From: Tautonia marina | Lineage (GTDB): Bacteria; Planctomycetota; Planctomycetia; Isosphaerales; Isosphaeraceae | Length of the DNA stretch: 64,000 bases | Assembly (NCBI RefSeq): GCF_009177065.1 | Contig: NZ_WEZF01000005.1 | Span: 124,001 to 188,000, forward strand | Direction: 5' to 3' | Part shown: positions 7,749-19,408 of the stretch, piece by piece | How the letters are laid out: each line of letters begins with the position of its first letter | How positions within the stretch are numbered: position 1 is the stretch's first letter | Position numbers and translations under genes: made by a program | Notes under the pieces: generated by a model | Told to the model about the DNA's origin: nothing | Seen by the model: the letters and a program-made list of their open reading frames with translations, nothing else | Database searches by the model: none

Positions 7749-10309
7749 GGCCGGTCTGACTCCGAGGGAGCTCGATTGAGTTGCATCTGGTCGGGACGAA
7801 CGGAGGTGTACCAGGATTGGTCAGGAGATGGCGGAGGGCCGTAGCGAAGATGAGCCACCACGAGGGTCAGACCTCGATGGCGGTCGACGCTCGGCTCAAG
7901 GGTCTGGCCCGCCATCAGTGCCTCGGTCCAGGCAACCAGTCGAAGCGCTCCGGCATCCTCGGGACGGTCCCAGTTGTAGGCGCAAAGCTCGTCAAGAAAT
8001 TCCTGCACGTCAATCCAATCGGGCCGCCCCTCGGCGGAATTGTCCGGGAGTTGCGGGACCTCGGAGAACGACGGAGCGTCCTCGGGAAGGAGGACCGTCT
8101 CTCCGGAGGGGATTGTTCCGATCGGCGTGTAGCGGTTCTGTCTGCCGCCGGCGCCTCCGACCTCGACGAGAACCGCATCGCGGAGATTCAGCTCCGTCGG
8201 GTTTCCGATCATCACCGTTCCCTCCGTGGAATCTTGCAAGAACAGGCCGGCGCGAAGATCGAGCATTTGCTCGGATCGCACCATGGCAAGACTGCGGGGT
8301 TCAACCCTGAAGTCGAGAAGTGCCGGCTCGGGTGAGGATTGCCAGGTTGAGGCGATCGTCTGCTCTCCTCGAATTCCCAGGTTGGCGTTCAGTGGTAGGG
8401 CTAGGGCAGACGGTTCCCCCGGATAGGAGAGCGAAAACGTTTCTCGGCCCGTGGAGTAGAGGACCGTGAAGCGACTCAGGTGAGCACGTGGATACCCTGG
8501 CTGGAGTTCCAGCACATGGACTTCATCGCAAGCTCGGTCGTAACCGGTATCGATGGCAGCGGCTCGCTCAACCGCCAGTGCAAAACCGAAGGCCAGCAAG
8601 GGGACGATGACCCAGGCCAGTTCCCGTCTCCTCAAAACATACCGGCAGAGGAGCCAATTCAAAGGGACCAAAGCCACCAGATAGGCCAGGATCACTCGCA
8701 GAACGAACGGAGCCCCGGGCACCTCAATGCCCGATGCGGTCACCAGCCCTTGCCTGGCGAGACTGGGTAATTTCGCCGTGTCGAGCCACGCCGCGACCGG
8801 ATCGCCGGGAAGGGCCGCATCCATCGGATCATCGAGGCCAAGTCCTCCGGGAGTGAACGGTTCGGGGCGGGAAAAGGCCGATCTCCGGGGTCGGGTGGCC
8901 TCCGGTTCGAGGTCTCGACCGAGCAAGCGATACCAGCTCAGTTCGGGGCCAGGAAGCACGAACAGGGCGTTGGGATCGGCCGGATTCCAGCGGTCTTCCG
9001 GGCGTCGAAACACGACGCGACGGACAAACGTGTCATAGCCGTTCCAGCGCAGCAGGGGGGCTTCCTTGGGGTCGAATGCGAGGCAGAGAATGCGTCCTCG
9101 GCCCACTCGGCGTTCGATCCCGAAGCGGCGTCCCTGGTCGTCGGTTATCCACTTCACATCCTCGTGCAGAGGAGACAACCCAGAAAGGAAGAAGGGGCGA
9201 TCGGGAGCGAGATCGATCGGTTCGCTCGGCCCATAGCGCGAGTTCGCCGTAACGCCTCGCACGGGAGGGCGCATCCCTGGCAGGGTCCAATCTCCCTGGG
9301 GATCGTCCAGTCGCTCGATTCTCCAGACCGGGGGGGGATAACCACGTGCCAGGGCTTGCAAATCCTCCTCGGACAGCGTTGTTGAGTCGGCCGAAGGTTC
9401 CGCCGGAAGGTAAGGGGAGAGAAAACTTTCGGAATCGGACAGCAAGGCGAGGGTGGACGTGGCCCCACCGGAGATGATGAGCTGCCCTCCCCAGTGCAAC
9501 CAGTCGATCAAGGCCCGCTGCTGCCCGACATCCAGCTCGTTCGGATCGAACCCATCCCAGAGGACGTGGCTAATGGTGGTCCAGGTCAGGGGATGCGTCG
9601 GGAGATTGGGTTTGCCGGTCTCCTGGGGAATCACCAGCCGGTAGTAACTGCTTCGCTCGACCTGTTGTTGATCGCCGAGGTCCGTTGTCGCCGGAACAAG
9701 CGCCTGAAAGCGTTTCCAGATGTCGAAGGCCGCCGGGTCGTTGGAGAGGACGACGCAGAGCATCTGGTGCGGCATCATCGGCAGGAGTTGCGCCTGTGTC
9801 GAGTCATCCGGTCGAATCGCTCCGGGACGAACCAATTCGATGTCGAGTGTTCGGGACTCCTGAGGGAAGAATGCCGGCCAGCTTAATCGCATCGGCTCCC
9901 CTTCGGGCAATCGGGCCTCTCGCCGGAACGCGACCGAGCGGGGCATGTTGCGGAGAGGAATCTGAGCGGTTCTCAGCTGGCCCTGGTAATCGGCGAGGTT
10001 GGCCTGAAATTCCTGGGAGAGCGTGGCCCAGTGATTGGGTTTGAAGTAGGTCAGGACATCAAAGGGCGCCACCTGAGTGCGGTAGAACTCGAAGGGCGGG
10101 CGTTGATCCTTCCGGGCCGGATCGGCTCGGGTTTCAGGATCGGTCAGTTCTCGGAACCGCCGGACGGATTCGCTTTCGATCGGCTCAAGCTCGTCTTCAA
10201 GACCCAGGTCTTGCGCTCTGGCAACCGAGGAGGTCATCGCCAGAACCACAAGAAGGGCCAGAGCCATCATCCCTCGTCCGATTTGCGAGATCGTCGGAAT
10301 CACGATCAC
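7745..10309 (-). CDS. large exported membrane protein of an ABC export cassette (GldG-like)
   Basis: An 854-residue protein with an N-terminal signal sequence (MMALALLVVLAMTSSVARA), a large extracytoplasmic region, and two or three membrane helices around residues 555-605 (RVILAYLVALVPLNWLLCRYVL, AWVIVPLLAFGFALAV), then a further beta-rich domain. Residues ~270-310 (DQRALIDWLHWGGQLIISGG-like) resemble the GATase1-like fold found in GldG/DUF4350 proteins. Together with the overlapping ATPase and permease genes this suggests a Gld-type ABC assembly. The assignment is by context and fold resemblance. The exact start (GTG near 10309, or an in-frame ATG about 13 codons in) is not certain. Confidence 0.75.
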   Translation of the reverse strand: MIVIPTISQIGRGMMALALLVVLAMTSSVARAQDLGLEDELEPIESESVRRFRELTDPETRADPARKDQRPPFEFYRTQVAPFDVLTYFKPNHWATLSQEFQANLADYQGQLRTAQIPLRNMPRSVAFRREARLPEGEPMRLSWPAFFPQESRTLDIELVRPGAIRPDDSTQAQLLPMMPHQMLCVVLSNDPAAFDIWKRFQALVPATTDLGDQQQVERSSYYRLVIPQETGKPNLPTHPLTWTTISHVLWDGFDPNELDVGQQRALIDWLHWGGQLIISGGATSTLALLSDSESFLSPYLPAEPSADSTTLSEEDLQALARGYPPPVWRIERLDDPQGDWTLPGMRPPVRGVTANSRYGPSEPIDLAPDRPFFLSGLSPLHEDVKWITDDQGRRFGIERRVGRGRILCLAFDPKEAPLLRWNGYDTFVRRVVFRRPEDRWNPADPNALFVLPGPELSWYRLLGRDLEPEATRPRRSAFSRPEPFTPGGLGLDDPMDAALPGDPVAAWLDTAKLPSLARQGLVTASGIEVPGAPFVLRVILAYLVALVPLNWLLCRYVLRRRELAWVIVPLLAFGFALAVERAAAIDTGYDRACDEVHVLELQPGYPRAHLSRFTVLYSTGRETFSLSYPGEPSALALPLNANLGIRGEQTIASTWQSSPEPALLDFRVEPRSLAMVRSEQMLDLRAGLFLQDSTEGTVMIGNPTELNLRDAVLVEVGGAGGRQNRYTPIGTIPSGETVLLPEDAPSFSEVPQLPDNSAEGRPDWIDVQEFLDELCAYNWDRPEDAGALRLVAWTEALMAGQTLEPSVDRHRGLTLVVAHLRYGPPPSPDQSWYTSVRPDQMQLNRAPSESDRP

Positions 10310-10669
10310 ATCCTTCCGAGGTGGTGGGGGCGGGATCGTCGGAATGGGAAGCGACGATCATGATGCCCCTTCACTGTACTCACGCGGCACACCATCTGAA
10401 AGAGGCCGAAGACCACCTTGAACCGAAGGAATTGAGAGAACCCTTCGAGTTCCGTGTCGGCTTCCCTGAGACGCCAAAGAATTCGGTCGAAAGACTATCG
10501 TCGGCCCCGATGCAGACGGTATCGTCGGGCTGATCCTGGTTCGCAGCATGATGGATCGTCGGCAGGACCGACCGACGCAAGCCGGGCGACCCGGCGTTCC
10601 CTTCCTGATTCACCCGAACTGCGCTGATTCCAGTTCTCGGAGCGGCGGCAACCGAGGAGACTTGACACG
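10310..10669. other. divergent intergenic region with a hairpin and four copies of ATCGTCGG
   Basis: The 360 bases separate two divergent genes and must hold both promoters, but no convincing -35/-10 pair is visible. There is a perfect 8-bp inverted repeat, GATCGTCG at 10334-10341 and CGACGATC at 10352-10359, with a 10-base loop. The octamer ATCGTCGG recurs at 10335, 10497, 10521 and 10555. Short open frames on both strands do not look like proteins. Confidence 0.5.
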
Positions 10670-11647
10670 ATGATCGACATCCACCGGAGAGGATTTCTGG
10701 AGCGTGCCGGAGTGGTTGCGGGGGCCATCGGGTTGGGAAGCAGCCCGTTCTCCCGCATCGCGGCGGCACCGATCGACGAGGCAGGAGATTCCCCGGCCGA
10801 GTTGGATCGACACCGCTACCCGATTGGCGTCTCCACCTACTCGTTCTGGCAGTTCCGGGGCGAACGGCTTGGCATCCTGGAGTGCGTCGACCGCGCCGCG
10901 GACATGGGATTCGACGGGGTCGAGATTCTGCTGGTTCAGATGCGAGACACCTCGAACGCGGCGTTGCAGGCGATCAAGAGTCGGGCTCATTCCCTCGGCC
11001 TCGCGTTGATGGGCTTTTCCACCCACCAGGGATTTGTCAGCCCCGACGCCGAATTCCGTCAGTCCGAGGTCACCAAAACGCTGGGGCAGATTGAACTGGC
11101 CTACCGCCTCGGCATCCCGACAATGCGGATCAACACCGGGCGCTGGGGCACCAGCGGCAGCTTCGATGAGCTGATGGCCAACAAGGGAATCGAACCGACC
11201 CTGCCCGGCTACACCGACGACCAGGCCTTCGAATGGGTCATCGCCGCGATCGAAGCACTCCTGCCAAAGGCCGCCGAGTGTGGTGTCGTCCTGGGCCTGG
11301 AAAATCACTGGGGACTCGGGCGAACGGCCGAGGGAGTCCTCCGCATCGTCGAGGCCATCGACTCGCCCTGGCTTCAAATGACCCTCGACACCGGCAACTT
11401 CCTGGAGCGTTCCTACGAGCAGATGGAAGCGATGACCTCCAGCAAAGTCCCGATTTCGCTCGTTCAGGCGAAGACCTATTTCGGCGGGGGTCGGTGGTAC
11501 GAGCTTGACCTCGACTACGCCCGGATCGCCTCCATCCTTCGAAACTCCGGCTACCGAGGGTGGATCTCCCTCGAATTCGAAGGGAACGAGGATGCCGAGG
11601 TCGGGGTTCCTGAGAGCCTCGCCCTGCTGAGAAAGCACTTCTCCTGA
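10670..11647 (+). CDS. Tat-exported sugar phosphate isomerase/epimerase-like TIM-barrel protein
   Basis: A 325-residue protein of the xylose isomerase-like TIM-barrel superfamily (AP endonuclease 2 family). The N-terminus carries a twin-arginine signal, HRRGFLERAG, followed by a hydrophobic stretch and an A-rich cleavage region. The barrel shows metal/substrate-site motifs such as DGVEILL, LGLENHWGL, MTLDTGNF and the C-terminal GWISLEFEG. Planctomycetes encode many such exported sugar epimerase-like proteins next to oxidoreductases; no such partner is here. AGGAG lies ~10 bases before the ATG. The exact sugar substrate is unknown. Confidence 0.88.
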   Translation: MIDIHRRGFLERAGVVAGAIGLGSSPFSRIAAAPIDEAGDSPAELDRHRYPIGVSTYSFWQFRGERLGILECVDRAADMGFDGVEILLVQMRDTSNAALQAIKSRAHSLGLALMGFSTHQGFVSPDAEFRQSEVTKTLGQIELAYRLGIPTMRINTGRWGTSGSFDELMANKGIEPTLPGYTDDQAFEWVIAAIEALLPKAAECGVVLGLENHWGLGRTAEGVLRIVEAIDSPWLQMTLDTGNFLERSYEQMEAMTSSKVPISLVQAKTYFGGGRWYELDLDYARIASILRNSGYRGWISLEFEGNEDAEVGVPESLALLRKHFS

Positions 11648-11659
11648 GCCGATTGGCTC
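11646..11659. terminator. short hairpin between convergent genes
   Basis: GAGCC and GGCTC form a 5-bp stem with a GATT loop that includes part of the stop codon of the plus-strand isomerase-like gene and precedes the manC stop. It has no T-run. It is only a weak candidate for a shared transcription stop. Confidence 0.3.
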
Positions 11660-11666
11660 GGACAGC

Positions 11667-12746
11667 TTACAGGGTCTCGCCAAACCCCGCCTCACCAAGG
11701 CCCTCGACGAGGGCCTTGAGGCGGTCGAGCTGATCCTTGCGTGCCACAAGCGTCGCGCCGCCCGATTGCACGATCACGAGATCCTCGACCCCCAGCGTGG
11801 CGATGAGCCGTCCCTCGTCTGCCACCACAATACAGCCGGACGTTTCAACGGCGTTCACCGGGCCCTGGATCGTATTGCCTCGGTCATCGGGGGGAACCAG
11901 GGCCGTGAGGGCTCGCCAGTCGCCGACATCGTTCCAGCGGTAGGGAACTTCCAGGACCCGGACGTTCTCAGCGTGTTCCATAACCGCCTTGTCGATCGGG
12001 ATTTTCTCCATCCCCGGATATTCACGATCGAGGACCTCTTGAAACGTCGGGGTCCCGAGGGTCGCGGCCACCCGACCGATTGCCTCGGCCAGGCCGGGGC
12101 GATGACGGGCCAGGGCGTCAAGCACAGCTTGGGCTCGCCAGACGAAGATCCCGGCATTCCAGACGAACCGACCGGTGCTGAGGAATTGCTCGGCCGTGGC
12201 GCGATCCGGTTTCTCGCGGAACCGCTCAACCCGGTAGAGGGGAATGCCTTCGGGGCGTCCGAGTTCCTCGGCCCGTTCGATGTAGCCGTAGCCGGTCTCC
12301 GGTCGATCGGGAGCGATGCCAAAGGTGACGAACGCGGTCGGATCGTCGTTCACGACCGAGGCCGCCGCCCGAACGGTTGCCTGAAAGGCGTCGGCCGGTT
12401 CGATGACGTGGTCGGCCGGCATGACGATCATGGTCGCCTCGGGATCCCGGCCGGCCACCAGCGAGGCGGCCAGCCCCACGCAGGCTGCGGTATCACGCGG
12501 GCAAGGTTCACCGACGACCTGATCGGCTGGCAGGTCCGGAAGCTGCTCGCGAGTCGCCGCCGCCTGATCGGCTCCGGTGATGATCCAGAGACGATCCGAA
12601 GGGACGAGCGGGAGAATCCGCTCGACGGTCTGCTGGATCATCGTGGCATCACCGTGAAGGCGCAGCAACTGCTTCGGACGATTGCGGCGGCTCTTGGGCC
12701 AGAAGCGGGTGCCACTACCACCGGCCATGATCACAGCATGAAGCAC
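11667..12746 (-). CDS. manC: mannose-1-phosphate guanylyltransferase
   Basis: This enzyme makes GDP-mannose from mannose-1-phosphate and GTP. The nucleotidyltransferase signature MAGGSGTRFWPKSRRNRPKQ lies at the N-terminus, with GEPCPRDTA, the metal-binding MPADHVIEP and FREKPDRATA, WNAGIFVW and DVGDW motifs typical of the family. I chose GTG at 12746: AGGAGG sits 9 bases upstream and the protein then begins at LHAVIMAGG, as in homologues (~359 residues). No isomerase domain is attached. It follows the UAP1-like gene on the same strand after a 160-base gap, so both serve sugar-nucleotide supply. Confidence 0.92.
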   Translation of the reverse strand: MLHAVIMAGGSGTRFWPKSRRNRPKQLLRLHGDATMIQQTVERILPLVPSDRLWIITGADQAAATREQLPDLPADQVVGEPCPRDTAACVGLAASLVAGRDPEATMIVMPADHVIEPADAFQATVRAAASVVNDDPTAFVTFGIAPDRPETGYGYIERAEELGRPEGIPLYRVERFREKPDRATAEQFLSTGRFVWNAGIFVWRAQAVLDALARHRPGLAEAIGRVAATLGTPTFQEVLDREYPGMEKIPIDKAVMEHAENVRVLEVPYRWNDVGDWRALTALVPPDDRGNTIQGPVNAVETSGCIVVADEGRLIATLGVEDLVIVQSGGATLVARKDQLDRLKALVEGLGEAGFGETL

Positions 12747-12906
12747 GAAACCGAACCTCCTGACCGACGTTTCGCCTGACGGCGTCGGGTCGGGCATTCC
12801 TCGTCAAGTGGGAACATGCGCACGCGCAGGACAGATCAGTATGACCAACACTCGGAGCCGATGCACTTAATGCTCGACTCCGATCAACCCTCTGAGCATC
12901 CTCTCG

Positions 12907-14346
12907 TCAGGGGCCAAGATGGAGCGGGCGATCGACGACCAGACCAGGCTCGATCTTCTGCTTCAGTTCGGCGGCATCGAGCGCAAACAAGGGACTGATC
13001 TCGATGCCAAATGGCACTGAGCCGTCTCCGCGGCGCAGGACTTTGGCTCCGGCCTGTTCCAGCCAGTCGCCGAACAGATCGCTGAGCCGCTGCCGGACGG
13101 TCGCGGGAGAGTCGGGCCCGGTGGCATTCTTCAAGGGCTCGAACTCGATCGCCCGCTCGGTCTCGACAATCGACCAGCGATCGGCCAGGGGGAGCGCGTC
13201 GAAGATAAACGTCTCGAATTTGACCGCGTTCGGCGCCTCAGGCTCGACGCGCTGACCGGATTCCGAAAGGTACGGCACCTTCTTCAAGGCCCGATGGACC
13301 GGGAGCTGGCCTCCCCCAGAAACAAGGCGTTCGAGGAACGCGCGATCGAAGCAGTGAATCGCGATGCTCCCGGCCCAGAGCTGGAGGCCGCCGTCGGGCT
13401 CTCGACGCTCGGCCAGCTCGGTCGGTAGGTCGGAGTATTCGATAACCTGGGCGTGACCGTCGACCTGAACGACCACGCCAACCTTTTCCTCGGGCCGTTG
13501 CTTCTCGACAACCTTGAAGGAAATGTCGGCCTCGGCCATGAGATGAAGCCCCAGGTAGGCCGGATCGCAAATCTGGACGAGTGGGTTATCGACCTGGAAG
13601 TAAAAGAGCGTCTGGACGCCTCGATCGCGCATTTCCTCCAGACAACTCGGCCGATCGGAATGGTTTCGAGCCGCCAGGGCGGTGATTGTTCCACCGTGGC
13701 CATCGGGGCTCAGCGCGAGGGAATCCATTTCGGCCAGCAAGAGCTTGCCGGTGGCGGCATCGACCGCAGGCAACTGCCCCTGAACGAAGAACCGCACGTG
13801 ATCGAGCCCGAACTGATCGTGATTGGCGAAGAACTCGGTGGTCGCCTCGTGGTTCTCGGGGCTGGTCATGATGTAAAGCGGAATCGGCTTGCCGAAGCGT
13901 TTGGCCAGCGCCACCAGCTTTTCGGCGTGAAGCTGAAACAGACTGGCTCCCGAGACGGGGCCGATGGGGTAAGTGCCTTTCGGGGCATCAAACCCGAGCC
14001 GGGTTCCCTGGCCACCCGCAACGAGTACGGCCGCGACCTCTCCGGCCGCCAGCGCTGCCTCGCCTCGATCGGCCGCTCGGCGGCGGATCACGCGCTCGGA
14101 ATCGGTCTGAGGAACCCGTCGAACATCGACTGGTTCGACCTGTTGCGGGTCGATCGCCAGGGTTTCATCCTTTGAGGCGTTGCGCACCAGGCGATCAATC
14201 AGAAGGGCCAATCGCGGCAGGTCGAGCCGCTGCAGTTGGCCGATCAGACGATTCCGACCCTCGGGATCGAGTTCATCCCAGAATCGAAGCACATGATCCT
14301 GACCGAATGAGGCCAGGAGGTCGACCATCGCTGGGTCGGCGGGCAT
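12907..14346 (-). CDS. UDPGP-family UDP-sugar pyrophosphorylase, UAP1-like
   Basis: The predicted reaction is UTP plus a sugar-1-phosphate (N-acetylglucosamine or glucose) to UDP-sugar. About 479 residues, with the uridylyltransferase signature LVAGGQGTRLGFDAPKG near residue 105, YIMTSPENHEAT, FFVQGQLPA, SPDGHGGTITAL, QVDNPLVQICDP, VVEKQRPEEKVGVV and VIEYSDLP. This pattern matches eukaryotic UDP-N-acetylhexosamine pyrophosphorylases better than bacterial GalU or GlmU. The ATG at 14346 has GAGGAG about 10 bases upstream; an open-frame extension to 14529 would run into the MBL-fold gene and looks non-coding. The sugar specificity is not determined by what I can read. Confidence 0.85.
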   Translation of the reverse strand: MPADPAMVDLLASFGQDHVLRFWDELDPEGRNRLIGQLQRLDLPRLALLIDRLVRNASKDETLAIDPQQVEPVDVRRVPQTDSERVIRRRAADRGEAALAAGEVAAVLVAGGQGTRLGFDAPKGTYPIGPVSGASLFQLHAEKLVALAKRFGKPIPLYIMTSPENHEATTEFFANHDQFGLDHVRFFVQGQLPAVDAATGKLLLAEMDSLALSPDGHGGTITALAARNHSDRPSCLEEMRDRGVQTLFYFQVDNPLVQICDPAYLGLHLMAEADISFKVVEKQRPEEKVGVVVQVDGHAQVIEYSDLPTELAERREPDGGLQLWAGSIAIHCFDRAFLERLVSGGGQLPVHRALKKVPYLSESGQRVEPEAPNAVKFETFIFDALPLADRWSIVETERAIEFEPLKNATGPDSPATVRQRLSDLFGDWLEQAGAKVLRRGDGSVPFGIEISPLFALDAAELKQKIEPGLVVDRPLHLGP

Positions 14347-14452
14347 CGGAAGTCGGCTCCTCATCACACCAAGGGGAGGCGGCCAGCTCGGCCACGAGCA
14401 GGATTCTGGCTCCGGCGCCACCAATCGGCCAGGGCTACGCCTCGAAGCCCCC

Positions 14453-15322
14453 TCAAAAGGGGATCGCGAGGCCATCGTAGGCCAACCGGACCCCGGGGGG
14501 CAAGCGTTCCTCGGCCGCCCCATGATCATACGAATGAGAGAGATGAGTTAAATAGGCTTGCCGGGGACGAAACCGTTCGATGACGGCCAGCGCCTCGTCG
14601 AGCGAAAAGTGAGTCGGATGCGGTTCGGGCCGGAGGGCGTCAAGGATCAGGGTGTCGAGCCCCTCCAGCTTCGGGGCGCTCTCCTCGGGAATCTCGGAAA
14701 CATCCGTGCAATAGGCGAGCCCGCCGATCCGAAAGCCGAGGACCCGAAATCGGCCGTGATGCAGGCGGATCGGAACGACCTGCTCGCCGAGCGCCCAGAA
14801 CGGTTCGTCGGACCCGATCCGGGAGAACTCGACTTGCGGGACGCCCCCACGGGGAATCCGCAAGGCCCGTTCGTCAAACGCATAGGAGAAGGCCCGGCGG
14901 ATGGCCTCCTCGACCTCTTGCTCACAGTAGATCGGGACCGGGCCACCGATCATCTTTGGAAACAATCGAGCGTCATCGAGGCCGAACAGGTGATCGGCGT
15001 GGGCATGAGTGTAGAGGATCGCGTGGGCTCGGTGGATTCCCTCTCTCAGCAATTGCAGGCGAAGCTCCGGGGGAGTATCAATCAAGAGATCGCCTGCCGG
15101 CAGACGCAGCAGGACGCTTGGTCGAGTCCGGACGTTCCGGGGATCGTCCGACCGACAGACCGGGCAATCGCATCCGAGCACCGGAACTCCAGTCGATGTG
15201 CCGCTGCCGAGGACAATCAACCGGCGAGAGGCTCCGGCTGCCTCCTGCGATACGGAATCCTCCACGAGACTGCGACGCTCCTCTTTGGGTGCGGGCGGTT
15301 CGGTCCGATAACCAATAGGCAT
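14453..15322 (-). CDS. MBL-fold metallo-hydrolase (PhnP-like)
   Basis: About 289 residues of the metallo-beta-lactamase fold. The dinuclear metal site motif THAHADH is at about residue 107, and a second set of ligands follows (LHHGRFRVLG, YCTDVSEI, LTHLSHSYDH). An N-terminal segment LGSGTSTGVPVLGCDCPVC has a C-x-C-x2-C cluster that, in PhnP-like enzymes, binds a structural zinc. Those relatives are phosphodiesterases; the substrate here is unknown. The ATG at 15322 was chosen over 15373 because the extra 17 residues look unstructured; neither has a strong ribosome-binding site. Confidence 0.85.
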   Translation of the reverse strand: MPIGYRTEPPAPKEERRSLVEDSVSQEAAGASRRLIVLGSGTSTGVPVLGCDCPVCRSDDPRNVRTRPSVLLRLPAGDLLIDTPPELRLQLLREGIHRAHAILYTHAHADHLFGLDDARLFPKMIGGPVPIYCEQEVEEAIRRAFSYAFDERALRIPRGGVPQVEFSRIGSDEPFWALGEQVVPIRLHHGRFRVLGFRIGGLAYCTDVSEIPEESAPKLEGLDTLILDALRPEPHPTHFSLDEALAVIERFRPRQAYLTHLSHSYDHGAAEERLPPGVRLAYDGLAIPF

Positions 15323-15393
15323 GCCCGATTCTACCGCCAGAACCCTTGCGCCGCGAGTCCGGCGTTCTGTCACGTCCTATAGTGATGGAGAGA

Positions 15394-15418
15394 CCTGGTC
15401 AAGCCTCGCTTGACCAGG
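15394..15418. promoter_or_regulatory. perfect 11-bp inverted repeat over the secA -35 region
   Basis: CCTGGTCAAGC at 15394-15404 and GCTTGACCAGG at 15408-15418 are exact reverse complements with a three-base spacer (CTC). The right arm contains the TTGACC that serves as the likely -35 element of secA. A dyad of this size over a -35 box is what an operator for a dimeric regulator looks like. As RNA it would be a tight hairpin with a three-base loop. Confidence 0.6.
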
Positions 15419-15438
15419 ATTCAGCATTTCAATAAAAT
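15410..15438 (+). promoter_or_regulatory. sigma70-type promoter of secA
   Basis: TTGACC (15410-15415) and TAAAAT (15433-15438) each match the consensus hexamers at five of six positions and are exactly 17 bases apart. They lie in an AT-rich island upstream of the secA ATG at 15497, giving a leader of about 50 bases. This is the best -35/-10 pair I found in the window. Confidence 0.7.
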
Positions 15439-15455
15439 CTTTTCATCATTGAAGT
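15426..15455 (+). other. AT-rich inverted repeat in the secA leader
   Basis: ATTTCAAT at 15426-15433 can pair with ATTGAAGT at 15448-15455 (eight pairs, one G-U) around a 14-base loop. It overlaps the -10 element, so it may simply reflect promoter AT-richness rather than a functional structure. Confidence 0.35.
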
Positions 15456-15496
15456 TAGAGCGGCACACCCTTTTCCGCGGGAGGCGGTCAACAGTC

Positions 15497-19135
<3,639 letters not shown>

Positions 19136-19148
19136 CCGATCTTTCTCC

Positions 19149-19183
19149 AGTCCGGTGATCGTTCCTTGACGGCTCACCGGACT
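19149..19183 (+). terminator. hairpin downstream of secA
   Basis: AGTCCGGTGA (19149-19158) and TCACCGGACT (19174-19183) form a perfect 10-bp stem with a 15-base loop, starting 14 bases after the secA stop. There is no T-run, so it may be an RNA 3' end or a Rho-assisted stop rather than a classical intrinsic terminator. Confidence 0.5.
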
Positions 19184-19211
19184 CTAACCTCCTGTGAGAT
19201 CAAGAATTCGG

Positions 19212-19338
19212 TTCGCTCACGCGAGAGCGAATCCGATCGAGACACGTCACAAGATTTGCGACCAAGTCCGACTGGCATCCTGCTTGCTTGAAGAATTCGA
19301 CGAATCGGTCACGCGGGAATTCAGGGATGTTCCCGCGT
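19212..19338. other. two further hairpins between secA and waaA
   Basis: TTCGCTC (19212-19218) pairs with GAGCGAA (19225-19231), loop six. ACGCGGGAA (19311-19319) pairs with TTCCCGCGT (19330-19338), a perfect 9-bp stem with a 10-base loop located 70 bases before waaA. No promoter hexamers stand out in this 273-base gap. Confidence 0.45.
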
Positions 19339-19408
19339 CCGGGTCTGTTTCGACCGCGATGAGTTGATCGCCCGGTTCGGGCGAGGCGGGTCAGGAAAGG
19401 ATGCCTCG

